64,000 bases of DNA, taken from the NCBI GenBank assembly GCA_965242565.1, contig OZ251457.1:2604001-2668000 (forward strand), read 5' to 3'. The stretch comes from CATQGW01 sp965242565 (GTDB taxonomy: Bacteria > Chloroflexota > Dehalococcoidia > Bin125). Positions 1-7,378 of this stretch are shown in pieces. Both the position numbers and the translations under genes were made by a program. Within the stretch, counting starts at the first letter, position 1. Each line of letters starts with the position of its first letter. The notes under the pieces were generated by a model. The model was not told the origin of the DNA, searched no databases, and saw nothing but the letters and a program-made list of their open reading frames with translations.

Positions 1-75
1 ACCTACGACGAGCATCAGGACGCCTGCGCCGATGCCTGGGAGCGGGTGCGGGCGTTCATCTCGGCCAACAGTTAA
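1..75 (+). CDS. C-terminal end of an unidentified protein (5' truncated)
   Basis: Frame 1 is open from the window edge and stops with TAA at 73-75, leaving 24 residues that end in WERVRAFISANS. The tail (YDEHQDACADAW) loosely recalls the C-terminus of IS630-type transposases, which often carry an acidic-x-AC-x-DAW pattern. It is too short to assign. A real gene end is likely because the next gene, with its own ribosome site, begins only about 50 bases later on the same strand. Confidence 0.5.
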   Translation, partial: TYDEHQDACADAWERVRAFISANS

Positions 76-128
76 AGCAGGCGGCTAACGGCCGGCGCAG
101 AACAAGGGGCAGCAGAAGGAGCAGCAGC

Positions 129-515
129 ATGCGTGTGACGCGATCATCGGACGGGCAGACGAACCAGGCCAACGCGCCGATCTTCACCGGCGGCGATGTC
201 TGGGTGCGGGCGCTGGCCGGCGCGATCGGCGGTCAGCAGGGCGGCGACGACGCCGATTTCAACCTGGCGGTCGTGCAGTTCGGCGCGGGCGCGCGCACGA
301 AGCGGCACACGCACAGTTCCGAGCAGATGCTCTACGTGGTGGCCGGCATCGGCAAGGTGGGCAACGCCGCGGGCGAGCAGACGATCAGCGTGGGCGATTT
401 CGTGATCATCCCCGCGGGCGAGGACCACTGGCACGGCGCGGGCGACACGGGTTCGCCGATGTCGCACCTCGCGATCACGCGGCGCGACAGCGTCACGGAG
501 GTGACCGAAGACTGA
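129..515 (+). CDS. Single-domain cupin protein
   Basis: A 128-residue small beta-barrel protein. Both cupin motifs are visible: an RHTH...E segment near residues 58-65 followed by VVAGIGKVG, and GDFVIIPAGEDHWHG near residues 88-103. The HxH, E and H residues form the usual metal-binding set. Single-cupin proteins of this size range from small dioxygenases and isomerases to binding proteins, and the substrate cannot be read here. An AGGAG sits about 8 bases before the ATG. The stop codon lies inside a perfect hairpin shared with the convergent gene at 540-848. Confidence 0.9.
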   Translation: MRVTRSSDGQTNQANAPIFTGGDVWVRALAGAIGGQQGGDDADFNLAVVQFGAGARTKRHTHSSEQMLYVVAGIGKVGNAAGEQTISVGDFVIIPAGEDHWHGAGDTGSPMSHLAITRRDSVTEVTED

Positions 516-548
516 CGCGCCCGGCGCGCAGCGGGCGCGTCAGTCTTC
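507..548. terminator. Bidirectional terminator, 17-bp perfect stem
   Basis: Positions 507-523 are an exact reverse complement of 532-548, with an 8-base loop. The stem contains the TGA of the plus-strand cupin gene (513-515) and the TGA of the minus-strand gene (540-542), so each protein's last codons form one arm. It sits exactly between two convergent genes. There is no long T-run, so the assignment rests on stem strength and position. Confidence 0.75.
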
Positions 549-848
549 GCCCCGCTCGCGGCGCAGCTCTTCCTCCAGGCGCTCGCGCTCCTCGGCGCGA
601 ATGCGCTCGCGCAGTCGGTGTTCCCGCTCGGCCTCGTCATCCCATTGACTGCGCCCGCGCGCCTGCTCTTCTTTTTCGATCCGCCGTTCGGTGCTTTCTG
701 GCGCGATCAGTGCGAACGCCAGCCCGATCGGCCCCAGCACGAAGCCGAGAAAGAAGCCGCCGCAGCCGGAACGTCCTTTGTTGCTCATCATCATCCCGCC
801 CGCCACGCCGAAGGCGAGCCAGATGACCACGAAGATCAGGATTTCCAT
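540..848 (-). CDS. Small membrane protein with charged C-terminal helix
   Basis: A 102-residue protein. It has a hydrophobic N-terminal segment (about residues 2-20), a Gly/Cys-rich turn, then a second hydrophobic stretch (about 31-49) containing GFVLGPIGLAFAL. The rest, from about residue 50, is almost entirely Glu/Arg and should form a cytoplasmic coiled coil. The two-helix hairpin plus GCGGFF segment resembles many small unannotated bacterial membrane proteins. No function is assigned. It is convergent with the cupin gene and shares its terminator. Confidence 0.75.
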   Translation of the reverse strand: MEILIFVVIWLAFGVAGGMMMSNKGRSGCGGFFLGFVLGPIGLAFALIAPESTERRIEKEEQARGRSQWDDEAEREHRLRERIRAEERERLEEELRRERGED

Positions 849-907
849 CAGCCGCCGCTTCCTGATGCAACCGTCATGATCTCCTCAGCAGCAGATGCGA
901 CATTTCG

Positions 908-1567
908 TCACCTACTGCGAGGCCGCAGCTCCAGTTCTTCACGCCCGGCGAAAACGTTTATCTGCGCCCAGCAGGCGCGACGAAGCTGATTGCCGACCGG
1001 CGGGAAGCCGGCTTGCACGACTTTCACACCGCGCGCATCCAGCATCTGTACCGCCGGAATGAAGTCGCTGTCGGAAGAGACCAACACGGCAATGTCATAG
1101 GCACCCTGCCAGGCCAACGCGACCATATCGGTCACGATCGCCGTGTCCACACCCTTTTCTTGCCGCAGCCGGAGCGTCTCTCCACAGTGCTGGCAGCGAT
1201 CGACCCGCCGATGGCAGTTCTGGCACGTCGGACCCTGGCGCGGTCTCAGGTGAGACAGCTTTACCTGTACACCCGGTTGTTGATCAAGCCATTCCTCGAG
1301 CCATTTGCGGCGTCGCTCATGCTCGGGATCGTTGGGATCAAACGATGCGTATACGGTCGTCCCCTCATAGCGTGGCTGGCTGATACGACAGACGTTAGCC
1401 GTTTCCTGAACGATCCAGTCCGGCAGCCGGCGCCAGTCAAAGCGATTCCACTCGAAACCGCGACGCCTCGACACATCGCGCATCGTGAGTTCGAGATTCC
1501 ACTGATCGACAAAGAGGCGAATGCGATTGCCTGTTTGCCCGGGCATCTGCGTCTCTTCAGTCCCCAC
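908..1567 (-). CDS. NYN-domain (PIN-like) putative RNase with zinc-ribbon insert
   Basis: A 219-residue protein of the NYN/LabA-like PIN superfamily. The acidic active-site set is visible: an Asp in LFVDQWN near residue 20, Asp in the KGVDTAIVTDM strand-helix, and SSDSDF later. These proteins are usually metal-dependent RNases. Between the first and second halves is a CxxC...CxxC segment (CQNCHRRVDRCQHC), a likely zinc ribbon not present in all members. The annotated start is GTG; an internal ATG at residue 8 is a possible alternative. Target RNA is unknown. Confidence 0.85.
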   Translation of the reverse strand: MGTEETQMPGQTGNRIRLFVDQWNLELTMRDVSRRRGFEWNRFDWRRLPDWIVQETANVCRISQPRYEGTTVYASFDPNDPEHERRRKWLEEWLDQQPGVQVKLSHLRPRQGPTCQNCHRRVDRCQHCGETLRLRQEKGVDTAIVTDMVALAWQGAYDIAVLVSSDSDFIPAVQMLDARGVKVVQAGFPPVGNQLRRACWAQINVFAGREELELRPRSR

Positions 1568-1604
1568 GGTGGCGAGTCGCTCTTCCTACCTGGGCCGGGA
1601 ACGC

Positions 1605-1630
1605 CGAAGGCCGCCGTGCGGCGGCCCTCG
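1605..1630 (-). terminator. GC-rich hairpin between two minus-strand genes
   Basis: An inverted repeat GGCCGCC-GTGC-GGCGGCC at 1609-1626, extended by CGA/TCG across one mismatch. It lies after the stop of the membrane-protein gene (1747-2226) and before the NYN gene in minus-strand reading. No U-tract is evident, so it may be a terminator or simply an intergenic stem. Confidence 0.35.
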
Positions 1631-1746
1631 GTAAGGATGTGACGGCCGGAATCATCCCGTTCAAGCAGGAGCTCACCGACCGTGGGCTCTGTAGGTACAG
1701 GCTAACGCGGCGGCGCTGCGCGTGTCAAGTCAGCCAGCCGCCAGGC

Positions 1747-2226
1747 TCAGTAGCCGCTGCGGCGGCCTAGGCGCACGATGTCCCAGGCGGCGATGCCGAG
1801 CATTGCGGCGACGCTGAGGATGCTCAGCGCCAGTAGGGCCGCTGATCCGGCATCGCCGACATCGCCCAGCTGGCGGAGCGCGATCAGGAATCCCGCCGTG
1901 ATCCCGGCCAGCGCGATCGCCAGCCAGTGATGCACCCACTCGGCGGCGAAGTTGACCGCGATCGCGACCACCACCGCCGCGTTGACCACGATCAGCAGGT
2001 GGACGTCTTCCAGCCGATTCCAGCCGCCCCGCTGGGTGCCGGTCAGCTCGTCCACCGCCTCGATCGGCGCGCCGCCGCGCAGACTGAGGAAGAGCACCAC
2101 GATCGCCGCGCCGACCGCGCCGCCGACCAGCGGGCGGAACAGGCGCGGCCCGATGATCTCGAACGAGCGCACCGGCGCGGCGCCCAGTTCACGGCGCGCA
2201 TGCTCGCGTCCCGATTCGTCGGTCAT
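1747..2226 (-). CDS. Predicted integral membrane protein
   Basis: A 159-residue protein with a short charged N-terminus and about four hydrophobic segments (near residues 33-50, 77-95, 100-120 and 130-150). I recognise no family signature. The second segment, LLIVVNAAVVVAIAVNF, and the third, WLAIALAGITAGFLIAL, are clear transmembrane helices. The gene is followed by a hairpin and lies 16 bases downstream of the SDR gene's stop, so it may be co-transcribed with it. Confidence 0.7.
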   Translation of the reverse strand: MTDESGREHARRELGAAPVRSFEIIGPRLFRPLVGGAVGAAIVVLFLSLRGGAPIEAVDELTGTQRGGWNRLEDVHLLIVVNAAVVVAIAVNFAAEWVHHWLAIALAGITAGFLIALRQLGDVGDAGSAALLALSILSVAAMLGIAAWDIVRLGRRSGY

Positions 2227-2242
2227 CGTCGCCCTCCTGCCC

Positions 2243-3022
2243 TTAGATGTTAGACCGCGTCTGCCCGCCGTCGACGTTGAGGCAGGCCCCCGTCACCCAC
2301 GACGCGCGGGGCGAAGCGAGGAATGCGACGACATCGGCGACTTCTTCGGGGCGTCCGAAGCGGTTGAAGGCGATCCCGTTGAGCACACTGCGCTGGATGC
2401 CCTCCGGGTCGGCGTCGTAGCGCTCCTGCCAACGGCTGCCGGGCCAGGCGATCGAGCCGGGCGCGACGGCGTTGGCGCGGATGTTGCGCGGCGCGAGCTC
2501 CAGCGCCAGCGACTTGGCGTGGCTGTGAATCGCCGCCTTCATCGCGTTGTATTGCGCCGAGCCGCCCGCCTCGCGTCCGAAAATCGAGCCGATGTGGATG
2601 ATGGCGGCGCTGTCCGCGCCCGCGCCCGCCGCGGCGGCCTCCAGATGCGGCAGCGCGGCCCGCGTCGCGCGCACCGCCGCCATCAGATTCAGGTCGAACA
2701 TCTCTTGCCAGACCGCGTCGTCTTCGCCGCGAAGCGAAACGCCCATGTTGTTGACCAGAATGTCGAGCCGCCCGAACGCCTCCACCGTGCCGGCGACCAC
2801 GCGATCGGCTGCGTCGGCCTCACCCAGGTCCGCCGCGACCGTGTGGACGCGGCCGGAGCCCTCGGCGCTGAGCAGTTGGGCCGCCGCCGCCAGCGCGTCG
2901 GGCCGGCGCGCACAGATCGCGACATCCGCGCCCTCCGCCGCCAGCGACCGCGCGCACCACAGCCCGATGCCCTCCGACGCGCCCGTGATCAGCGCCGCCT
3001 TCCCCGCCAAACCCAGGTCCAT
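2243..3022 (-). CDS. Short-chain dehydrogenase/reductase (SDR)
   Basis: A 259-residue classical SDR. The Rossmann motif TGASEGIG lies near residue 13, NNMG replaces the usual NNAG, and the active site shows Ser in HIGSIF and YNAMK as Tyr-x-x-x-Lys. The C-terminus carries the common NVDGG signature. Such enzymes are NAD(P)-dependent reductases of the FabG-like group; the substrate is unknown. The start at 3022 is chosen because GGGAGGTG precedes it by a few bases; an upstream in-frame extension exists but lacks such a site. Confidence 0.9.
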   Translation of the reverse strand: MDLGLAGKAALITGASEGIGLWCARSLAAEGADVAICARRPDALAAAAQLLSAEGSGRVHTVAADLGEADAADRVVAGTVEAFGRLDILVNNMGVSLRGEDDAVWQEMFDLNLMAAVRATRAALPHLEAAAAGAGADSAAIIHIGSIFGREAGGSAQYNAMKAAIHSHAKSLALELAPRNIRANAVAPGSIAWPGSRWQERYDADPEGIQRSVLNGIAFNRFGRPEEVADVVAFLASPRASWVTGACLNVDGGQTRSNI

Positions 3023-3137
3023 CCCGCACCTCCCAGCGCGTCGCCCGGCGCATCGCAGTCTACGGCGCAGTTTGACAGCCTCCGTCGATCGCGCAAGTAT
3101 GAGCGCACGCGCAGCGCCTGCCTGAGGGCGAGACAGA

Positions 3138-3614
3138 ATGCCCGACGCAACCACCGTCACGACGCCCGTTCCCCCGCTGACGGACGCGAAGCGCGACCGC
3201 CACGACGCCTACAGCCGCCGGCTGCTGGAGGAAGCCGCGCAGATGCTCGCAACGGGAGATCGCGTGCAGGCGTCCGAAAAGATGTGGGGCGCCGTCGTTC
3301 ACTGGCTGAAAGTGATCGCCGCCGAGCGCAACTGGCCTTACAAGGGCCATGACGATGGAATCATGATCGCCCGCTACCTCGGCAGGGAAGCAGGCAACCC
3401 GCAGATCAAGGGGCTCACCGAGGCCGCCGCCGCGTTGCACCAGAACTTCTACGAAGACGCGAGGTACCCCGATGAGCTCGCCGAAGATCTGGACGGCATA
3501 CGCGAGTTGATCGCGATGCTCGCCGCCGCCCATGACTCGCTGCGGGCGGACCTCGACTACCCCACTTACCAGCGCTACCGCAGGTGGCACAACCTGCCCC
3601 TCGCCGTCGATTGA
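3138..3614 (+). CDS. PaREP1/HEPN-like helical protein
   Basis: A 158-residue mostly helical protein. The segment around residues 45-75 (ASEKMWGAVVHWLKVIA, then a spaced H in KGHDDG) matches the layout of PaREP1-type HEPN-fold proteins, which have an A-x-E-K-W-GA-V-H-x-LK pattern. Some HEPN proteins are RNases, but I see no clear R-x4-6-H motif, so a nuclease role is not supported. It is divergent from the SDR gene and lies 31 bases upstream of the acylase gene. Codon usage is flatter than in the neighbours. Confidence 0.75.
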   Translation: MPDATTVTTPVPPLTDAKRDRHDAYSRRLLEEAAQMLATGDRVQASEKMWGAVVHWLKVIAAERNWPYKGHDDGIMIARYLGREAGNPQIKGLTEAAAALHQNFYEDARYPDELAEDLDGIRELIAMLAAAHDSLRADLDYPTYQRYRRWHNLPLAVD

Positions 3615-3645
3615 GCGCCTACGGCACTGCCCTGCGATCGGCATC

Positions 3646-6060
3646 ATGAACGACCTGCGGCGCGCATCCGCGCTCGCCCTCCGGCAGGGTTCCGGCCTGC
3701 TGCGCGCGCTGGCCGGCGAGGCCGCGCCGTGGCGCGCCCGCGTCAAGCGGCGCGGACGCGAGACCGTCGCCGGAATTCAAGCGCCCGTCGAGATCATCCG
3801 CGACCGCTGGGGGGTGCCGCACTGCTACGCCGAATCCGCGCCCGATGCGCTCTTCGCGCTGGGCTACGTTCACGCGCAGGATCGCCTCTGGCAGATGCAG
3901 TGGAGCCGCCGCGCCGCGCTGGGCGAAATCGCGGAACTGGTCGGGCCGCTCGGCCTGCCCGCCGATCGGCTCACCCGCACGCTCGGCATCGGGCGCGTCT
4001 CGCAGGCCGCGTGGGAGGCCACGCCGCAGCGGCAGCGCGACGAACTCGCGCCCTACATCGCTGGCATCAACGCCGGCGCGGCGCGCTCGCCGCGGCCGTT
4101 CGAGGCGCGGATGCTCGGCGACCGCGTGCGCCCCTGGCAGCCGACCGACTCGATCGCCTGGGGCAAGCTGCTCTCGTTTCTGCTCGCGCCGGCCTGGGAG
4201 CAGCAACTGCTGCGCGCACGCATCTGGCAGCGGGCCGGGCCCGACGCGCTGCGGGCGATCGATCCGCCGCTCTCCGAATCCGCCCATGTCGTCACGCCGC
4301 CCAATGCGGCCTACGGACGGCTCGCCGCGCCCGCGCAGGACGGCGCGCAGGCGCTCGCCGAGCTGCTCGGGCTGCGCGGCGGCGCGAGCAACAACTGGGC
4401 GGTGGCCGGCGAGCGCACCGCGAGCGGACGCCCGATCCTAGCCTGCGATCCGCACCTCAATCCGGTCACGCCGCCGCACGCCTACTTTGCGCATCTGCGC
4501 TGCCCGGAATTCGACGCGGCGGGCGCGACCGTGCCCGGTCTGCCGGGCATCGTCTGGGGCTGCAACGAGCGGATCGCGTGGGGCCCGACAGCCGCAATGC
4601 AGGCGATGCATATCGCGGTCGTGGAGCAACTGAACGACGCCGCCGACGCGACCCGCACGCCCGACGGTTGGGTCCCGATCGAGCGCAGCAGCGAGGAAAT
4701 TCGGGTGCTCGGCCATCCCTCCGAGCGGCTTGAGCTGCGCCGCAGCGTCCACGGGCCGATCGTCTCCGATGTGCTCCACCCCAGCCGCGCGCCGCAGTTT
4801 GAGCGCGGCGGCGAGGCTGACGGCGCCATCGCGCTGCACTCGGCGGTGCTTAACCCCAGCCAGAGCGGGACGGCGATCGTTGCGCTGATGCGGGCGACAG
4901 ACTGGTCGAGCTTCTCCGAGGCGCTGGCGGGCATCGACGATTTCAATCTCGCCTTCGCCTACGCGGATACGGGCGGCTCGATCGGGCTGCGCGTCTCCGG
5001 CGCGGTGCCGGCGGGCGATCCCGACGCGCTGCGTTTTCCCGTGGCCGGCTGGCTGCCGCCCGAGCGGGGCGGCGCGCCGTCCGATGTTCTGCGCGGTGAC
5101 CGGCTGCCGCACGCGCTCAATCCGCCGGGCGGCGTCATCATCAGCGCCAACAACCCGCTCACGCCGGCCTGCGAGATGACGTTCGGCGCGGAGTTTCTGG
5201 ACTCGTGGCGCGCCGAGCGGATCGGCGCGCTGCTCGACGACGACGAACCGCACACCCGCGAACGCTCGGCGGCGATCCAGCAGGACCAGCACTCCGCGCC
5301 GCTGCTCGCCTTTGCTGCGCGGCTGGCCGAACTCGCGGTGGAAATCGCGCCGACCGCCGACCGCGACGCGCCGCTGCTCGCCGAGCTCGCGGCGTGGGAC
5401 GGCGAGCTGAGTTCGAAATCGCGCCCGGCGGCGCTGGCCGCGCTCAGCTTCATCCATTATCGCCGCGCCGCGCTCCACGACCTGCTCGGTGCGGAGATCG
5501 ACGCGCTGGTCGGCGGCATGCTGGCGATCCCGACGCTCGATCTGCTCGGCGCGCGGGCCGGCTCCTGGGCGCTCCGGCGGCTGGCGGAAGACCCGGAACG
5601 GGCGCGGCTCGAGCTCGCCGACGCCTTCCGCGCCGCCGTTGAGCAGCTGCGCAAGCGCTTCGGCCCCGATCGCCACGCCTGGACCTGGGGCGCGTGCCGC
5701 GAGGTGCTGCTCCCGCACGGGCTCGTCGACGCGCCGCTGATCGGCGCGATGCTCAGCGCCGGGCCGTGGCCGTTCGGCGGCGATGCGGACACCATCTCGC
5801 AGTCGGGGGTGCTCGGACTCGAGCCGTTTCGCCCCGCCTCCGCGATCCCCGCGCTGCGGCTGGTCGTCGAGCTGAGCGAGCCGCCGCAGATTGATTTCGT
5901 GCTGGCCGGCGAGCAGGCGGCCGACGCGCTGCACCCCGCCGGCCCGATGACCGACGCCTGGCTGCGCGGCCGCCGCCTGCCGCTGCTGCGCGACCGTGAG
6001 GCCGTCCTACAGGAGCGCCCGCAGCGGCTCTTGCTCACGCCCGCGGACCGGCCCGACTAA
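3646..6060 (+). CDS. Penicillin acylase family (Ntn-hydrolase) protein
   Basis: An 804-residue protein in the usual size range of the family, which is made as a precursor and self-cleaved into alpha and beta chains. The expected N-terminal nucleophile of the beta chain is Ser248, in GGASNNWAV, followed by the strand GRPILACDPHL. The N-terminal part contains RDRWGVPHCYAE and YVHAQDRLWQM, typical of the alpha chain. Members cleave amide bonds of beta-lactams, acyl-homoserine lactones or other N-acyl compounds. No signal peptide is evident at the chosen ATG, so it may be cytoplasmic or the start may be wrong; the ribosome site is weak. Confidence 0.9.
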   Translation: MNDLRRASALALRQGSGLLRALAGEAAPWRARVKRRGRETVAGIQAPVEIIRDRWGVPHCYAESAPDALFALGYVHAQDRLWQMQWSRRAALGEIAELVGPLGLPADRLTRTLGIGRVSQAAWEATPQRQRDELAPYIAGINAGAARSPRPFEARMLGDRVRPWQPTDSIAWGKLLSFLLAPAWEQQLLRARIWQRAGPDALRAIDPPLSESAHVVTPPNAAYGRLAAPAQDGAQALAELLGLRGGASNNWAVAGERTASGRPILACDPHLNPVTPPHAYFAHLRCPEFDAAGATVPGLPGIVWGCNERIAWGPTAAMQAMHIAVVEQLNDAADATRTPDGWVPIERSSEEIRVLGHPSERLELRRSVHGPIVSDVLHPSRAPQFERGGEADGAIALHSAVLNPSQSGTAIVALMRATDWSSFSEALAGIDDFNLAFAYADTGGSIGLRVSGAVPAGDPDALRFPVAGWLPPERGGAPSDVLRGDRLPHALNPPGGVIISANNPLTPACEMTFGAEFLDSWRAERIGALLDDDEPHTRERSAAIQQDQHSAPLLAFAARLAELAVEIAPTADRDAPLLAELAAWDGELSSKSRPAALAALSFIHYRRAALHDLLGAEIDALVGGMLAIPTLDLLGARAGSWALRRLAEDPERARLELADAFRAAVEQLRKRFGPDRHAWTWGACREVLLPHGLVDAPLIGAMLSAGPWPFGGDADTISQSGVLGLEPFRPASAIPALRLVVELSEPPQIDFVLAGEQAADALHPAGPMTDAWLRGRRLPLLRDREAVLQERPQRLLLTPADRPD

Positions 6061-6069
6061 TTCGCCAAC

Positions 6070-6082
6070 TACACTCAGCGCA
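6070..6082 (+). promoter_or_regulatory. -10-like TACACT six bases from the start codon
   Basis: TACACT at 6070-6075 lies exactly six bases before the ATG at 6082, and no Shine-Dalgarno sequence is visible between or upstream. If used, transcription would start at or next to the A of the ATG, giving a leaderless mRNA. No convincing -35 box was found. Confidence 0.35.
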
Positions 6083-6795
6083 TGCCCCTTGCGCTCTCCC
6101 TCGAAACGCCCATCGCCGTCGCGGGCGGCGCAGACCGCCTTGGTGCGGATTTTGTGGATGCGCTGGCCGCGATCTGCGCCGACCTCGCCGAAACCCCCGA
6201 GATCCGCGCGCTGATCCTCGATCCCGAACCCGCCCTCTGGCATGGCTGGAGCGGCGACGACCCCGCGCCGGGCGACCTCTTCGGCCCCCTCGCTGAACTG
6301 CCGCAGCCGACCATCGCCGTGCTGCGCGGCGACTGCCTCGGCGGCGGGCTTGAACTCGCCCTCGCCGCCGACATTCGCATCGGCGCCCCGCAGATCGAGC
6401 TCGGCTTCCCCGAGCTGCTCGATCCGCAGGGCGAGTTCTGCCGCGCCGGCGGCCTCCAGCGGCTCAGCCGCGCCGTCGGACGCTCCCGCGCAGGCCAACT
6501 TGTGCTGCTCGAACAGCGCCTCCCCGCCGCCCAGGCGCTCGACTGGGGGCTGCTCAATCAGGTCGAGGACGATCCCTCGGCCGCCGCCCGCGCGCTGGCG
6601 GAGACCATCGCCCAACGCGGCCCCATCGCAACCCGCTACGCCAAGGACGCCATCCGCAACGGCGCCGACATGCCGCTCGCCCAGGCGCTCCACTACGAGA
6701 CCGAACTCACCATCCTGCTCCAGAGCACCGCCGACCGCGCCGAGGGCGTCGCGGCCTTCACGGAGAAGCGCCCGCCCCGCTTTCATGGCGCATAG
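6082..6795 (+). CDS. Enoyl-CoA hydratase/isomerase family, divergent
   Basis: A 237-residue crotonase-fold protein, slightly short for the family. The second oxyanion-hole region is conserved (DCLGGGLELALAADIRIG, about residues 84-101). The first, usually A/S-G-A-D, is replaced by LWHGWSGDD. A Glu in GFPELLDP aligns with a usual catalytic position. It could be an isomerase, lyase or a non-catalytic member. It follows the acylase gene by 21 bases but has its own -10-like motif, so it may be separately transcribed. Confidence 0.85.
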   Translation: MPLALSLETPIAVAGGADRLGADFVDALAAICADLAETPEIRALILDPEPALWHGWSGDDPAPGDLFGPLAELPQPTIAVLRGDCLGGGLELALAADIRIGAPQIELGFPELLDPQGEFCRAGGLQRLSRAVGRSRAGQLVLLEQRLPAAQALDWGLLNQVEDDPSAAARALAETIAQRGPIATRYAKDAIRNGADMPLAQALHYETELTILLQSTADRAEGVAAFTEKRPPRFHGA

Positions 6796-6853
6796 GCGCG
6801 TAACCCGCCCGCAAAGCTAAGCTGCGCACAGAGCGAACACAGGAGGACGCCCC

Positions 6854-7102
6854 ATGCGCCTGATTCTCGATGAAGAAGAAGTCTGGTCGCTGATGACCCT
6901 GGTCACCGCCCAGGTGCTCGACCAGGTCGAACTCAGCGACGACGCCGTGAAGAACATCCGCGAGTGGCGCGCCGGCCTCGAAGAGGGCAGCCCCGCCATG
7001 CTCGGCTTCGCCGAAGCCGTCAACGAAGCGCTCGGCAACACCATCGACGAAGAACTCACCCGCACCATCCGCCGCCGCGACTACTACCGCACCGTCCGCT
7101 AG
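6854..7102 (+). CDS. Small acidic protein, first of a homologous pair
   Basis: An 82-residue soluble helical protein with a strong AGGAGG ribosome site. Its N-terminal 40 residues align with those of the next gene (L-D-x-E-E-x-W-S-x-M at residues 5-14, then Q-x-L-D-x-x-E-L), so the two are tandem duplicates that have diverged. I do not recognise the family. The pattern suggests a small helical bundle, possibly a dimer. It is followed after 22 bases by its homolog. Confidence 0.75.
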   Translation: MRLILDEEEVWSLMTLVTAQVLDQVELSDDAVKNIREWRAGLEEGSPAMLGFAEAVNEALGNTIDEELTRTIRRRDYYRTVR

Positions 7103-7124
7103 GACGGCTCAAAGGAGCCCCCCA

Positions 7125-7367
7125 ATGGTCAAAGTCGAACTCGACATCGAAGAAGCCTGGTCCGTGATGAACCGGATCATCGGCCAGATGCTGGATGAAA
7201 CGGAGCTGGAGAAGTCGGATCGGGCCGCCGTGCGGCGCTGGAAGTCGAACGAGATGCGGCCGGGGCGCGAGGAGATGGACGCGCTGCACGAGAAGATCAA
7301 CGCGGATATTGAGCGCCTCTGGGAAGTCCGCCGCAAGTCCGAAATCCGCAAACCCGACTGGCGCTGA
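7125..7367 (+). CDS. Small acidic protein, second of a homologous pair
   Basis: An 80-residue helical protein beginning MVKVELDIEEAWSVM, clearly related to the preceding 82-residue protein over its first half. The C-terminal half is different and strongly charged (LHEKINADIERLWEVRRK), likely a helix. GGAG lies upstream of the ATG. The stop is 11 bases before the RCC1-repeat gene, so the three genes probably form one transcript. Confidence 0.75.
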   Translation: MVKVELDIEEAWSVMNRIIGQMLDETELEKSDRAAVRRWKSNEMRPGREEMDALHEKINADIERLWEVRRKSEIRKPDWR

Positions 7368-7378
7368 GGGGGGGAGCG

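Noticed and set aside
1..75. IS630 transposase remnant
   Set aside because: Only 24 residues of weak resemblance and no inverted repeat found; kept as an unidentified gene end.
3023..3160. Longer N-terminus for the SDR
   Set aside because: A strong ribosome site precedes 3022 and the extra residues are basic and unrelated to the family.
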